A stretch of 64,000 bases of DNA from positions 62,001 through 126,000 of the forward strand of contig JANSXZ010000005.1 of NCBI GenBank assembly GCA_024742705.1, in the 5' to 3' direction. Source of the DNA: Paracoccaceae bacterium. Its GTDB lineage: Bacteria; Pseudomonadota; Alphaproteobacteria; Rhodobacterales; Rhodobacteraceae. Of the stretch, positions 1 through 8,229 are shown piece by piece (positions within the stretch are counted from its first letter, which is position 1; the number at the start of each line of letters is the position of its first letter). Position numbers and translations under genes: made by a program. The notes beneath the pieces were generated by a model. That model was not told where the DNA came from. It made no database searches and worked only from the letters and a program-made list of their open reading frames with translations.

Positions 1-65
1 ACTGGCTGCACGCCGAGAAACCCCGCGAATTCGAAGCCGCAGTTCGGGTCTTTCTCGACGCCTAG
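1..65 (+). CDS. C-terminal end of an alpha/beta-hydrolase-like protein (partial)
   Basis: Only the last 20 codons are present, read from base 3 and ending with TAG at 63-65. The tail reads WLHAEKPREFEAAVRVFLDA, which resembles the C-terminus of alpha/beta-hydrolase-fold enzymes, where the catalytic His is followed by 'EKPEEF...V..FL'. Substrate cannot be told from so little. The gene runs convergently into the minus-strand DksA-like gene, and the two stop codons share the palindrome CTAG at 62-65. Confidence 0.55.
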   Translation, partial: WLHAEKPREFEAAVRVFLDA

Positions 66-376
66 CGCGCGCAGGTCTTGCACAGCGGCGTGTCCGGCAA
101 CAACGCCAGGCGGGCCTCCGAGATGTCTTCGCCGCATTGCACGCAGATCCCGTAGGTGCCTCCGGCGATCCGGCCAAGGGCGGCATCGATGCGCTGCACC
201 TCGTGCAGTTCGGTCTGGCCCAGCGCCTCGAGAACCTCATCGCCCTGGCGTTCGGAAGCCTGATCTTCGAGATCCTTGTTCGGGGTCTGGTCCAACTGAT
301 GTTCGATGCGGTCCAGATGACCGGTCAGTTCCGCGCGGCGTTCCAGCAACAGCTTTTTGCGATCGGCGATGTCCAT
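62..376 (-). CDS. DksA/TraR-family C4 zinc-finger protein
   Basis: A 104-residue protein of the DksA/TraR family, whose members bind the secondary channel of RNA polymerase or act as related small regulators. The N-terminal half is helical and charged, consistent with the coiled-coil arm. The C-terminus holds a four-cysteine zinc finger (ICVQCGE followed by PLCKTCAR). It is shorter than E. coli DksA (151 residues), so it is closer to the short TraR/YbiI-type members. I chose the ATG at 374-376 because AGGGAGA lies just upstream; an in-frame start at 442 would add 22 residues but lacks this. It may be a stress or stringent-response modulator, but a true DksA role cannot be assigned. Confidence 0.85.
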   Translation of the reverse strand: MDIADRKKLLLERRAELTGHLDRIEHQLDQTPNKDLEDQASERQGDEVLEALGQTELHEVQRIDAALGRIAGGTYGICVQCGEDISEARLALLPDTPLCKTCAR

Positions 377-472
377 TGGCGTTTCTCCCTTCGACGCTAC
401 TGTTGCCAGCATGTCCAAAGGCGAGACAGCCCGCCTTGACATCAGTCAAGCAGCGGGCGCCAAGGCACTATA

Positions 473-2272
473 TCACCCGTCCATTTTCAGCGCCGAGATG
501 AACGCCTCCTGGGGGATGTCAACCTTGCCGAACTGGCGCATCTTCTTCTTGCCGGCCTTCTGCTTGTCGAGCAGCTTGCGCTTGCGCGATGCATCGCCAC
601 CATAGCATTTCGCGGTCACGTCCTTGCGCATCGCCGACAGGGTTTCACGAGCGATCACCTTGCCGCCGATCGCCGCCTGGATCGGAATCTTGAACATGTG
701 GCGCGGGATCAGATCCTTCAGCTTTTCCACCATCGCGCGCCCGCGGGTTTCGGCGCGGTCGCGGTGCACCATCATCGAAAGCGCATCGACAGGTTCGTCG
801 TTCACCAGGATCGACATCTTCACCAGATTATCCTCGCGGTATTCGGTCAGATGATAATCGAACGAGGCATAGCCCTTGGTCACGGATTTGAGGCGGTCGT
901 AGAAGTCAAAGACCACTTCGTTGAGCGGCAGATCGTAGACAACCATCGCGCGGCTGCCCGCGTAGGTCAGATCCAGCTGGATTCCGCGCCGGTCCTGGCA
1001 CAGTTTCAGGACGTCTCCCAGGTATTCGTCGGGCACCAGGATCGTCGCCTTGATCCGCGGCTCTTCCAGGTGATCGACATGGGTCAGGTCGGGCATGTCG
1101 GCGGGGTTGTGCAGGTCGGTGACCGCCCCGTCGCGCATGTGGATGTGATACACCACCGAAGGCGCGGTGGTGATCAGTTCGATATCGTATTCCCGTTCGA
1201 TCCGGTCGCGGATCACCTCGAGGTGCAGCAGCCCCAGAAAGCCGCAGCGAAATCCAAAGCCCAGCGCCGCGGATGTTTCCATCTCATAGCTGAAAGAGGC
1301 ATCGTTCAGAGCGAGCTTCTCGATCGCGTCCCGCAGATCCTCGAATTCGGCGCTGTCCACCGGGAACAGCCCGCAGAACACCACCGGCTGCGACGGCTTG
1401 AAGCCCGGCAAGGCCTTTTCTACGCCGTGTTTTTCATGGGTGATCGTATCGCCCACCCGCGTGTCGCGGACCTGTTTGATCGACGCGGTCAGGAACCCGA
1501 TCTCGCCCGGGCCCAATTCGTCGATCACCGTCATCGCCGGGCGGAAAACGCCGATGCGATCGACATGATGCACAGATCCGTTCTGCATCATGCGGATACG
1601 GTCGCCCTTTTTCAGAACGCCATCCATGATCCGCACCAGAACGATGACGCCCAGATAGCTGTCGTACCAGCTGTCCACCAGCATCGCCTTGAGCGGCGCG
1701 TCGCGGGTGCCCTTGGGTGCCGGAAGGCTCCGCACGATCGCCTCAAGCGTTTCGCGGATGCCCTCGCCGGTCTTGGCGCTGACCCGGATCGCGCCGGAGG
1801 CGTCGATGCCGATGACATCCTCGATCTGTTCCGCCACGCGGTCGCAATCCGACGCCGGCAGGTCGATCTTGTTGAGAACCGGCACGATTTCGTGATCGGC
1901 GTCGATGGCGTGATAGACATTCGCAAGGGTCTGCGCTTCGACGCCCTGGGTGCTGTCGACCACCAGAAGCGAGCCTTCGACCGCACGCATCGACCGGCTG
2001 ACCTCGTAGGCGAAATCGACATGGCCCGGTGTGTCGATCAGGTTCAGAACGTATTCCTCGCCATTTTCGGCCACATAGTTGATGCGCACCGTCTGGGCCT
2101 TGATGGTGATCCCCCGCTCGCGTTCGATGTCCATCGAATCGAGCAATTGCTCTTTCATCTCCCGCTGGCTCACCGTGTTGGTCGACTGGATCAACCGGTC
2201 CGCCAGTGTCGATTTGCCGTGGTCGATGTGAGCCACGATTGAGAAATTTCGGATGTGCGCAAGGTCTGTCAT
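473..2272 (-). CDS. lepA: Elongation factor 4 (LepA), ribosome back-translocating GTPase
   Basis: 599 residues, the usual LepA length. LepA is a membrane- and ribosome-associated translational GTPase that back-translocates stalled ribosomes or assists 30S biogenesis. The P-loop AHIDHGKS lies at residues 14-21, followed by [10 protein letters not shown] (switch I), DTPGH (G3) and NKIDLP (G4). The C-terminus has the LepA-specific basic tail ([17 protein letters not shown]). The start at 2272 gives [10 protein letters not shown], matching the family; an in-frame extension to 2308 is unlikely. It lies downstream of a 571-base non-coding stretch that must contain its promoter. Confidence 0.98.
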   Translation of the reverse strand: MTDLAHIRNFSIVAHIDHGKSTLADRLIQSTNTVSQREMKEQLLDSMDIERERGITIKAQTVRINYVAENGEEYVLNLIDTPGHVDFAYEVSRSMRAVEGSLLVVDSTQGVEAQTLANVYHAIDADHEIVPVLNKIDLPASDCDRVAEQIEDVIGIDASGAIRVSAKTGEGIRETLEAIVRSLPAPKGTRDAPLKAMLVDSWYDSYLGVIVLVRIMDGVLKKGDRIRMMQNGSVHHVDRIGVFRPAMTVIDELGPGEIGFLTASIKQVRDTRVGDTITHEKHGVEKALPGFKPSQPVVFCGLFPVDSAEFEDLRDAIEKLALNDASFSYEMETSAALGFGFRCGFLGLLHLEVIRDRIEREYDIELITTAPSVVYHIHMRDGAVTDLHNPADMPDLTHVDHLEEPRIKATILVPDEYLGDVLKLCQDRRGIQLDLTYAGSRAMVVYDLPLNEVVFDFYDRLKSVTKGYASFDYHLTEYREDNLVKMSILVNDEPVDALSMMVHRDRAETRGRAMVEKLKDLIPRHMFKIPIQAAIGGKVIARETLSAMRKDVTAKCYGGDASRKRKLLDKQKAGKKKMRQFGKVDIPQEAFISALKMDG

Positions 2273-2733
2273 GATCTGCGATATGGGGCGAAAACCCGGT
2301 CTCGTCAATTGAATCCGTGCGGCGTGAAAGCCTTATTGCAAGGGCCTGTGGCCGCAGGCAAAACCCCTGGCCGCCGCCCCGCGTCACCGCGAAACCTTGC
2401 GCCGCGCTGGTGATCCGCGCCGCGACAAAACGCGCGACGATCCAGTGCTGCCGCAGGTTTGTTCGACAAGGCGCTGATGCAGATCGTAAAACCGCGGCTG
2501 GCGGGGCGTCATGGCCGACGCTGGGCCGCCTTTACGGCCATTTCGGCACCCCGCATCGCAAAGTAACGCCTGAAACCGACCCCGGCGAACAGATGCCGCC
2601 CGCCTTGTGGGCAAGATTTGCCATTTGTTCGAATATGGAAAATAATTAAAGATTTGTGTGAGCAAACCAATTAAAATGGCGCAAAAGTACAAATATCGTT
2701 CAGAGCTTTTCTGCCCAAGCCCATCCGTGAAGA

Positions 2734-2754
2734 TTACCCACAGGTTGTGGACAA
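2734..2754. promoter_or_regulatory. Two opposed DnaA-box-like 9-mers
   Basis: TTACCCACA at 2734-2742 and TGTGGACAA at 2746-2754 (TTGTCCACA on the other strand) each differ by one base from the DnaA box TTATCCACA and are separated by GGT. Together they form an imperfect palindrome, so another dimeric regulator is an alternative reading. Confidence 0.4.
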
Positions 2755-2791
2755 TCCCGGGCGACTCGGGCCAAACCGCAAGACATTCATG

Positions 2792-2804
2792 CAAGTCATT
2801 GATT
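2792..2804 (-). promoter_or_regulatory. IHF-binding consensus match
   Basis: Read on the minus strand, AATCAATGACTTG fits the IHF consensus WATCAANNNNTTR at every defined position. It lies 38 bases from the DnaA-like pair and about 40 bases past the 3' end of ptsP. The sequence match is clear; binding is inferred. Confidence 0.4.
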
Positions 2805-2843
2805 AAAATAGAAAGTCTGCTTTCACTCAATCCCTGGGACATC

Positions 2844-5087
2844 TCAGGGTTGCGCGCGCAGATATTCCATCACCGAAGGCCGTACCGATTGGTCGCCTCG
2901 GTGACGGGCCGCGTAGATCACCTGCTTCAACTCATCGAGATTCGTGCGCCGCAACAATGACTTCACCGGCCCGATTGATGCAGGGCGCATCGACAGGGTG
3001 TGCAACCCGATGGCCGCCATGCAAACGGCCTCGACCGGGCGGCCGGCATCTTCGCCACAAAAGGAAAGCGGCGTGCCCGTCTGGGCGCAGCGCTCGGCGA
3101 TCTGTTCGATGAAGGTCAGGAAACTGACGTTGAGCGTGTCATAGCGCCGCCGGACCCTTTCATTCTCGCGGTCGGCGGCGAAAAAGAACTGTTTCAGGTC
3201 ATTGCCGCCAATCGACAGGAAATCGACCTGCTGAAAGAACGCCTTGGGCGCAAAGGCCAGCGACGGCGTCTCGAGCATCGCGCCCACCTCAACGCGTTCG
3301 GGCATCACATGGCCCAGCCTCTCTTCGCGGTTCATCGCCTTCTCGAAAGCCTGGCGGGCGGCGCGGTATTCATCGAACTGCGCGACAAAGGGGAACATCA
3401 CCGTCAATGGCCGGCCATTGGCGGCCCGGATCAGCGCCTGAAGCTGCATCTGCATCACGCCGGGCTTGTCCAGACCGACACGGATCGCGCGCCAGCCCAG
3501 CGCCGGGTTGGGTTCGTCGTTGGGCTTCATGTAGGGCAGAACCTTGTCCGACCCGATGTCGAGGGTTCGGAACACCACGCGGCGGCCCTTGGCGGCGTCC
3601 AGTACCCGCGCATAGAGTTCGGCCAGCTCCGACCGTTTCGGCATCTGGTTGCGGACCAGAAACTGCAACTCGGTCCGAAACAGCCCGACCCCTTCGGCCC
3701 CCGACCCCTCGAGCGAGGGCAGATCCGCCATCAGCCCGGCGTTCATGTGCAACCCGATGACCCGGCCACAAAGCGTTTCGGCCGGCTTGTCGCGGATCGA
3801 CGCATAGCGTTCCTGCGCCTTGGCCTGCATCGCGATCTTGTCGCGAAACGCGGCCACCACCGTATCGTCGGGGCGCAGATGCACCACGCCCTGATCGCCG
3901 TCCACCATGATGTGATCGCCGTTCAGCGCCTCGTTCAGGATGCCTTCGGCATGCACCACCAGCGGAATCGCCAGCGCCCGCGCGACGATGGCCGCATGGC
4001 TGCCCACCGACCCCTGTTCCAGGACCACACCGCGCAGCGACCGGCCGTATTCCAGAAGGTCGCCGGGCCCGATGTTGCGCGCGATCAGGATCGGGTTGGT
4101 GGGCATTTCGGCGCCGGTCTGCCGCCCCTGCCCGGTCAGGATGCGCAACAGTCGGTTCGACAGGTCGTCCAGATCGCTCAGCCGTTCGCGCAGGTAGGCG
4201 TCCTGAACCTGTGCCATGCGGGCGCGGGCCTGGCTCTGTTCCTTTTCCACGGCGGCTTCGGCGCTGAGACCGCGGGCGATGTCCTCTTCCATACGCCGCA
4301 TCCAGCCTTTGGAATTGGCGAACATGCGGTAGGCCTCGAGCACCTGAAGCTGTTCGCTGTCGCCGCCGACAGACATTTCCAGCATCCGGTCGACACCCAC
4401 GCGCAGGTCGTCCACCGCCTCGGTCAGCCGTGCCTGTTCGCGCACCGGATCGTCCGCGATGAGGTTGGTGACGATCACGCGCGGTTCGTGCAGCCAGACA
4501 TGCCCCTCGGCGGCGCCTTCCTGGCCCGTGGTGCCACGGAACAGCACCGATTGCTGGTGGCGCGCCGACAGCGCGGCCCCCTCGCCCACGAAAGCGCCCA
4601 GTTCGGTCATTTCGGCCAGCACCATCGCCACGACTTCCAGCGCATAGACCTCGTCCGAGGAAAACACGCGCTGGTCCTTGGATTGCACCACCAGAACGCC
4701 CAGCTTTTCACCCAGCCGCTGAATCGGCACCCCCAGGAACGACGAAAAGATTTCCTCGCCGGTTTCGGGCATATAGCGGAACCCCTTGGCAGAGGGGGCA
4801 TCGGGGGTGTTGATGATCTGGCCGCGCTTGGCGACCCGCCCGACCAGACCTTCGCCCATGCGCATCCGCGTCTGGTGCACGGCTTCGGGTTTCAGCCCCT
4901 CGGTCGCGCAGAGTTCGAGGGTTTCATCGTCGCGGAACAGGTAGATCGAACAGACCTCGGTGCCCATACTGTCGGCGATAAGGTGGGTGATCCGGTCCAG
5001 CCGCGCCTGGCCTGCCAGATCGCTGGCCATCGCGTCGCGCAGGCGGCCCAGCAGCTTGCGGCTTTCGGATTCGAAGCGTTCAGGCAT
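2844..5087 (-). CDS. ptsP: Phosphoenolpyruvate-protein phosphotransferase EI-Ntr
   Basis: 747 residues, the length of nitrogen-PTS enzyme I. It takes phosphate from PEP and passes it to NPr, then EIIA-Ntr, a regulatory chain linking nitrogen and carbon status to potassium transport and stress. An N-terminal GAF domain (about 15-165) senses small ligands such as glutamine. The phosphohistidine domain carries the active His364 in GSVGSHAAIVAR, and the C-terminal PEP-binding barrel shows FRTLDIGSDK and SIGGNDL. It follows lysC on the same strand after 82 bases, an arrangement common in alphaproteobacteria. A small hairpin lies in the gap. No strong Shine-Dalgarno precedes the ATG. Confidence 0.97.
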   Translation of the reverse strand: MPERFESESRKLLGRLRDAMASDLAGQARLDRITHLIADSMGTEVCSIYLFRDDETLELCATEGLKPEAVHQTRMRMGEGLVGRVAKRGQIINTPDAPSAKGFRYMPETGEEIFSSFLGVPIQRLGEKLGVLVVQSKDQRVFSSDEVYALEVVAMVLAEMTELGAFVGEGAALSARHQQSVLFRGTTGQEGAAEGHVWLHEPRVIVTNLIADDPVREQARLTEAVDDLRVGVDRMLEMSVGGDSEQLQVLEAYRMFANSKGWMRRMEEDIARGLSAEAAVEKEQSQARARMAQVQDAYLRERLSDLDDLSNRLLRILTGQGRQTGAEMPTNPILIARNIGPGDLLEYGRSLRGVVLEQGSVGSHAAIVARALAIPLVVHAEGILNEALNGDHIMVDGDQGVVHLRPDDTVVAAFRDKIAMQAKAQERYASIRDKPAETLCGRVIGLHMNAGLMADLPSLEGSGAEGVGLFRTELQFLVRNQMPKRSELAELYARVLDAAKGRRVVFRTLDIGSDKVLPYMKPNDEPNPALGWRAIRVGLDKPGVMQMQLQALIRAANGRPLTVMFPFVAQFDEYRAARQAFEKAMNREERLGHVMPERVEVGAMLETPSLAFAPKAFFQQVDFLSIGGNDLKQFFFAADRENERVRRRYDTLNVSFLTFIEQIAERCAQTGTPLSFCGEDAGRPVEAVCMAAIGLHTLSMRPASIGPVKSLLRRTNLDELKQVIYAARHRGDQSVRPSVMEYLRAQP

Positions 5088-5118
5088 GAGGTGTCAGGAT
5101 CCTTGCTGTCTGCCAGAC

Positions 5119-5138
5119 GTGACACTATCGCGTGTCAC
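5119..5138. repeat. Inverted repeat between lysC and ptsP
   Basis: GTGACAC (5119-5125) and GTGTCAC (5132-5138) form a perfect 7-bp stem with a 6-base loop. No T-run follows on the minus strand, so it is more likely an mRNA processing or stability hairpin, or an operator, than a terminator. Confidence 0.4.
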
Positions 5139-5169
5139 CGGGTCGCGCCACAGCAAAGACGCCTTTGGT

Positions 5170-6408
5170 TCAGGCGGCTTTTTCCAGTTCGAAGGCATCA
5201 TGCAGCGCCTGCACCGCCAGTTCCATGTACTTGCGGTCGATCAGCACGCTGATCTTGATTTCCGACGTGGTGATAACCTTTATGTTGATGCCCTCGGCCG
5301 AAAGCACCTGGAACATCTTGGCGGCAACACCCGTGTGGCTGCGCATACCGATGCCAACCACCGAAACCTTGGCAACGCCGGTATCGGCCACAAGTTCGGA
5401 AAAGTTCAGCGCCTTTTCCGAACGCGCCTTGGCCAGCGCCGCTTCGGCACGGCGAACCTGGTCTATCGGGCACGAGAAGGTCATGTCGGTGCGGCCCTCC
5501 TCGCTGATGTTCTGAACGATCATGTCGACGTTCACGCCGCCTTCGCTGAGCGCGGTGAAGATCGTCGCCGCGATGCCGGGGCGGTCTGCCACGCTCAGAA
5601 GGGTCATCTTGGCTTCGTCCCGCGAAAACGCCACGCCCGCAACAACCTTGCTTTCCATGATTTCCTCCTCGTCGCAGACAAGCGTTCCGGCGCTGTCCGA
5701 CTGTTCCTCGAAGCTGCTCAGCACCCGCAGCTTGACCTTGTAACGCATGGCCAGTTCAACCGACCGGGTTTGCAGCACCTTGGCCCCCAGGCTGGCCAGT
5801 TCCAGCATTTCCTCGAAGGCGATGCGATCAAGCTTGCGGGCCTTGTCGGTGATCCGCGGATCGGTGGTGTAGACGCCATCGACATCGGTGTAGATATCGC
5901 AGCGTTCGGCATCGAAGGCGGCGGCAAAGGCCACGGCGGTGGTGTCCGATCCGCCGCGTCCTAGGGTGGTGATGCGGCCTTCGGGGCTGACGCCCTGGAA
6001 GCCGGCCACCACGGCCACGCGCATGCCTTCGCGGAATTTCGACGACAGGTTTTCGGTGGGGATTTCCTCGATCCGGGCGGCCGAATGCGCCGATGTTGTG
6101 CGCAGCGGCACCTGCCAGCCCTGCCAGCTGCGCGCCGGCACATCCATCTCCTGAAGTGTCAGTGCCATCAACCCCGCGGTCACGTTCTCGCCCGAGGACA
6201 CCACCGCATCATATTCGCGCGCATCGAACATCGGCGAGGTTTCGCTGACCCAGCCGACCAGTTCGTTGGTCTTGCCCGACATGGCGCTTACGATGACGAT
6301 GACATCGTAGCCCTTGGCCACTTCCACGCCAACGCGTTTGGCCGCCCGGCGAATCCGGTCGAGGTTGGCCACCGAGGTGCCGCCGAATTTCATAACCAGA
6401 ACAGGCAT
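5170..6408 (-). CDS. lysC: Aspartate kinase
   Basis: 412 residues. It phosphorylates aspartate, the first step to lysine, threonine, methionine and diaminopimelate. The N-terminal kinase domain begins MPVLVMKFGGTS, with the KFGGTS substrate/ATP motif at residues 7-12 and GRGGSDTTAVA near 160. Two ACT domains follow from about 265 and provide allosteric feedback by lysine and/or threonine. It is the monofunctional class, without a homoserine dehydrogenase domain. A short hairpin (6419-6439) overlaps the Shine-Dalgarno region. thrC, in the same pathway, lies 16 kb away. Confidence 0.97.
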   Translation of the reverse strand: MPVLVMKFGGTSVANLDRIRRAAKRVGVEVAKGYDVIVIVSAMSGKTNELVGWVSETSPMFDAREYDAVVSSGENVTAGLMALTLQEMDVPARSWQGWQVPLRTTSAHSAARIEEIPTENLSSKFREGMRVAVVAGFQGVSPEGRITTLGRGGSDTTAVAFAAAFDAERCDIYTDVDGVYTTDPRITDKARKLDRIAFEEMLELASLGAKVLQTRSVELAMRYKVKLRVLSSFEEQSDSAGTLVCDEEEIMESKVVAGVAFSRDEAKMTLLSVADRPGIAATIFTALSEGGVNVDMIVQNISEEGRTDMTFSCPIDQVRRAEAALAKARSEKALNFSELVADTGVAKVSVVGIGMRSHTGVAAKMFQVLSAEGINIKVITTSEIKISVLIDRKYMELAVQALHDAFELEKAA

Positions 6409-6418
6409 GGGACCGTCT

Positions 6419-6439
6419 CCGCCACAGCAATCGTGGCGG
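6419..6439 (-). promoter_or_regulatory. Hairpin in the lysC leader, touching its ribosome-binding site
   Basis: CCGCCAC (6419-6425) pairs with GTGGCGG (6433-6439) around a 7-base loop. On the lysC transcript the 3' arm supplies the first bases of the GGAGAC Shine-Dalgarno, about 10 bases before the ATG, so folding could lower translation. It is far too small to be a lysine riboswitch. Confidence 0.3.
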
Positions 6440-6493
6440 GTTTATGCGCAAGCCGCAGCAAGGGCAAGATGCGCTTTGGGCCGAAATGCACGA

Positions 6494-7138
6494 TCAGAAC
6501 GGGTGATCGCGCCCATCCCATGTTTCAAAACACCCGGTGGTGTCCATCGACAACGCATCGAACCGCGCCAACAGCCCGGTGGCCGATGCATCCACCGAGA
6601 TATCGGCGGCCGATCCGCCCATATCGGTGCGGACCCACCCGGGGTGATAGATTCCCACAGCGATCCCGCGTTCCCGCAGATCGCTGGACAGGTTGCGCCC
6701 CAGGTTCAGAACCGCCGCCTTCGAGGCGCGGTAGATATAGCTGCCGCCCGGCGCGCGGGTGTCCGATGCCATCTGTGACGAGATGATCGCGATCTTGCCG
6801 GCCGGCGACAGCATCAGGTTCGGCAAAAGCGCCTGAATGCCCAGGAAAACGCCAGTCACATTGGTGGCAAAGCCCTCCGCCCAAAGTTCGGGGGGGTACC
6901 CGGTATCGACCGTCTGGCCCTTGTCGCGGTAGACGCCGGCGTTGCAGATCAACAGATCGACGGGTTTTCCCGCCAGGGTTTCGGCCATCGCCTTGTGATC
7001 CTCGGGCCGGGCCACATCCAGTTGGATGTCGCAGGATCCGTCGCGCGCGGTTCCGGTAACGCTGTGGCCCTGGGCCCGGTAGAGGCCGGCCAGGGCCGCG
7101 CCAACGCCACGGTTGGCGCCTGTGATCACGATATGCAT
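6494..7138 (-). CDS. Short-chain dehydrogenase/reductase
   Basis: 214 residues. A classical SDR with the NAD(P) motif TGANRGVG at residues 6-13, NAG near 67, the catalytic serine region SSQM near 120, and Y136-x3-K140 in YRASK. The substrate cannot be inferred; SDRs of this short type are often annotated only as oxidoreductases. I chose the ATG at 7138. A TTG two codons upstream (7144) overlaps the stop of the preceding DUF1178 gene and is possible. The genes are tightly packed, suggesting co-transcription with DUF1178. Confidence 0.88.
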   Translation of the reverse strand: MHIVITGANRGVGAALAGLYRAQGHSVTGTARDGSCDIQLDVARPEDHKAMAETLAGKPVDLLICNAGVYRDKGQTVDTGYPPELWAEGFATNVTGVFLGIQALLPNLMLSPAGKIAIISSQMASDTRAPGGSYIYRASKAAVLNLGRNLSSDLRERGIAVGIYHPGWVRTDMGGSAADISVDASATGLLARFDALSMDTTGCFETWDGRDHPF

Positions 7139-7140
7139 GT

Positions 7141-7566
7141 TCAATTCGTCTTTCTGGATGGCATGAAGGGCAAGGGCATAACCGGCACCCCGTCCTCCAG
7201 CAGTTTGCGCGCCTCATCCGGGCGCGCTTCGCCCCAGATCGCACGGGTTTCGGTTTCGCCTTCGTGCATGCTGCGCGCCTCGGACGCGAAAGCACGGCCT
7301 ACATAGTCGGCGTTCTGTTCCACCTTGCGGCGCATTTCGGCCAGCGCCTTTTCCTGCGGGCTGGCCGCAACCGACAGATCCGCGCGCGGTGCGGGCTGCT
7401 CACCGCGCGACAAGCGCGGTGCCATCACGCTTTTTTCAACTGTCGATGCCCCGCAGACCGCACAAGACACCATGCCGCCGGCCACCAGCTTTTCATAGGC
7501 CGCGGCCGATTGAAACCAGCTGTCGAACCTATGCCCTTCGGCGCATTTCAAGGCGTATTGGATCAT
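7141..7566 (-). CDS. DUF1178 family protein
   Basis: 141 residues starting MIQYALKCAEGHRFDSWFQS, a typical opening for this alphaproteobacterial/betaproteobacterial family of unknown function. It has two cysteine pairs' worth of potential metal ligands: C8 with H12, and C-A-V-C in the GGMVSCAVCGAS segment, suggesting a zinc-ribbon-like fold at the N-terminus. The C-terminal half is helical and rich in Glu and Arg. The start at 7566 removes an upstream low-quality extension of the frame. It overlaps or abuts the SDR gene downstream and follows the NUDIX gene by 52 bases. Confidence 0.9.
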   Translation of the reverse strand: MIQYALKCAEGHRFDSWFQSAAAYEKLVAGGMVSCAVCGASTVEKSVMAPRLSRGEQPAPRADLSVAASPQEKALAEMRRKVEQNADYVGRAFASEARSMHEGETETRAIWGEARPDEARKLLEDGVPVMPLPFMPSRKTN

Positions 7567-7618
7567 CGCGGTGCAATTCCTGTCCCTTCGATGTAACTTA
7601 TCTCCGGGACCGACGGGT

Positions 7619-8101
7619 TCAAGAGACCGCGCGCAGCAGCCTTGGATCGAAGTCACGCAGGATGCGCTGCAACTCTGGTTCGCCGACGCGCTTCGATGCC
7701 TTGCGCGGCGAAAACCATTTGCGGCGGCGTTGATTGCGCTCGGGGTAATCCGAGGCAAGGCGCCTCACATGCACCGGGTAAACCATGACGGCACAAGGCA
7801 TGGCCTGGGTCGGGCTGATGACCTTGGTATAGGAGTAAAGGCCCAGGCACATGTCCCACGCCCTGCCCTCGACGCCAGCCTCTTCCCAGGCTTCGCGCAT
7901 CGCCGAACGCGCCGGTGTCAGGCCCGTGCCGGGCCAGCCCTTGGGCACGATCCAGCGTTTCGACCGGCGCGACGTGACCAGCAGAACCTGAACCTTGTCG
8001 CCGTTGATGCGATAGCACAAGGCCGCGAACTGGGTCCGCATGTCGGTCTTGTCATGCGTGCGGACACGGATCGGCAGTTGCTTGATCGGAAATGCGTTCA
8101 T
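7619..8101 (-). CDS. NUDIX hydrolase
   Basis: 160 residues. NUDIX enzymes hydrolyse nucleoside diphosphates linked to another moiety. The catalytic core REAWEEAGV is intact, preceded by VPKGWPGTGL. The usual Glu before the core spacing (Gx5E) is replaced by Leu, as also happens in the diphosphoinositol-polyphosphate-hydrolase-like subgroup this resembles, so substrate is uncertain. GAGAGGCAGGGA precedes the ATG at 8101. The C-terminus is basic (RNQRRRKWFSPRKASKR). It is probably co-transcribed with the DUF1178 gene. Confidence 0.88.
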   Translation of the reverse strand: MNAFPIKQLPIRVRTHDKTDMRTQFAALCYRINGDKVQVLLVTSRRSKRWIVPKGWPGTGLTPARSAMREAWEEAGVEGRAWDMCLGLYSYTKVISPTQAMPCAVMVYPVHVRRLASDYPERNQRRRKWFSPRKASKRVGEPELQRILRDFDPRLLRAVS

Positions 8102-8229
8102 CCCTGCCTCTCGCTTGCGCTTCAGGTTTTATTCAGCTTATCCGACAGCAGCCAGCGCACCACCCCCTATCCGGGAATTTCCCCATATATTGTGCCCATT
8201 GCGGCCAAAAACACGCAATTCTGGCCCTT

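Larger units (their letters stand above)
2273..2843. other. 571-base intergenic region between ptsP and lepA
   Basis: No convincing gene is present: the open frames here lack family motifs and typical codon pattern. The lepA-proximal half is GC-rich. Bases 2631-2700 fall to about 29% GC (20 of 70), far below the surroundings, and the stretch to about 2830 stays comparatively AT-rich. Within it are two opposed DnaA-box-like 9-mers (2734-2754), a GANTC methylation site (2763-2767) and an exact IHF consensus match (2792-2804). Because the flanking genes both run on the minus strand, the region must also hold the lepA promoter and any ptsP terminator. Confidence 0.75.

Noticed and set aside
698-2242. 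A 514-codon open frame on the plus strand opposite lepA
   Set aside because: Antisense shadow of a certain gene in GC-rich DNA; its translation is rich in His, Arg, Gln and Asp and has no family motif.
2384-2842. A 152-codon minus-strand frame between ptsP and lepA
   Set aside because: It has low-complexity basic composition in its second half, no ribosome-binding site at its start and spans the AT-rich regulatory patch.
3000-5252. A 750-codon open frame on the plus strand opposite ptsP
   Set aside because: Antisense shadow; the composition mirrors ptsP codons and no domain is visible.
6409-6493. Lysine riboswitch before lysC
   Set aside because: The leader is only 85 bases to the next gene and shows a single 7-bp hairpin; a lysine riboswitch needs well over 150 bases with several helices.
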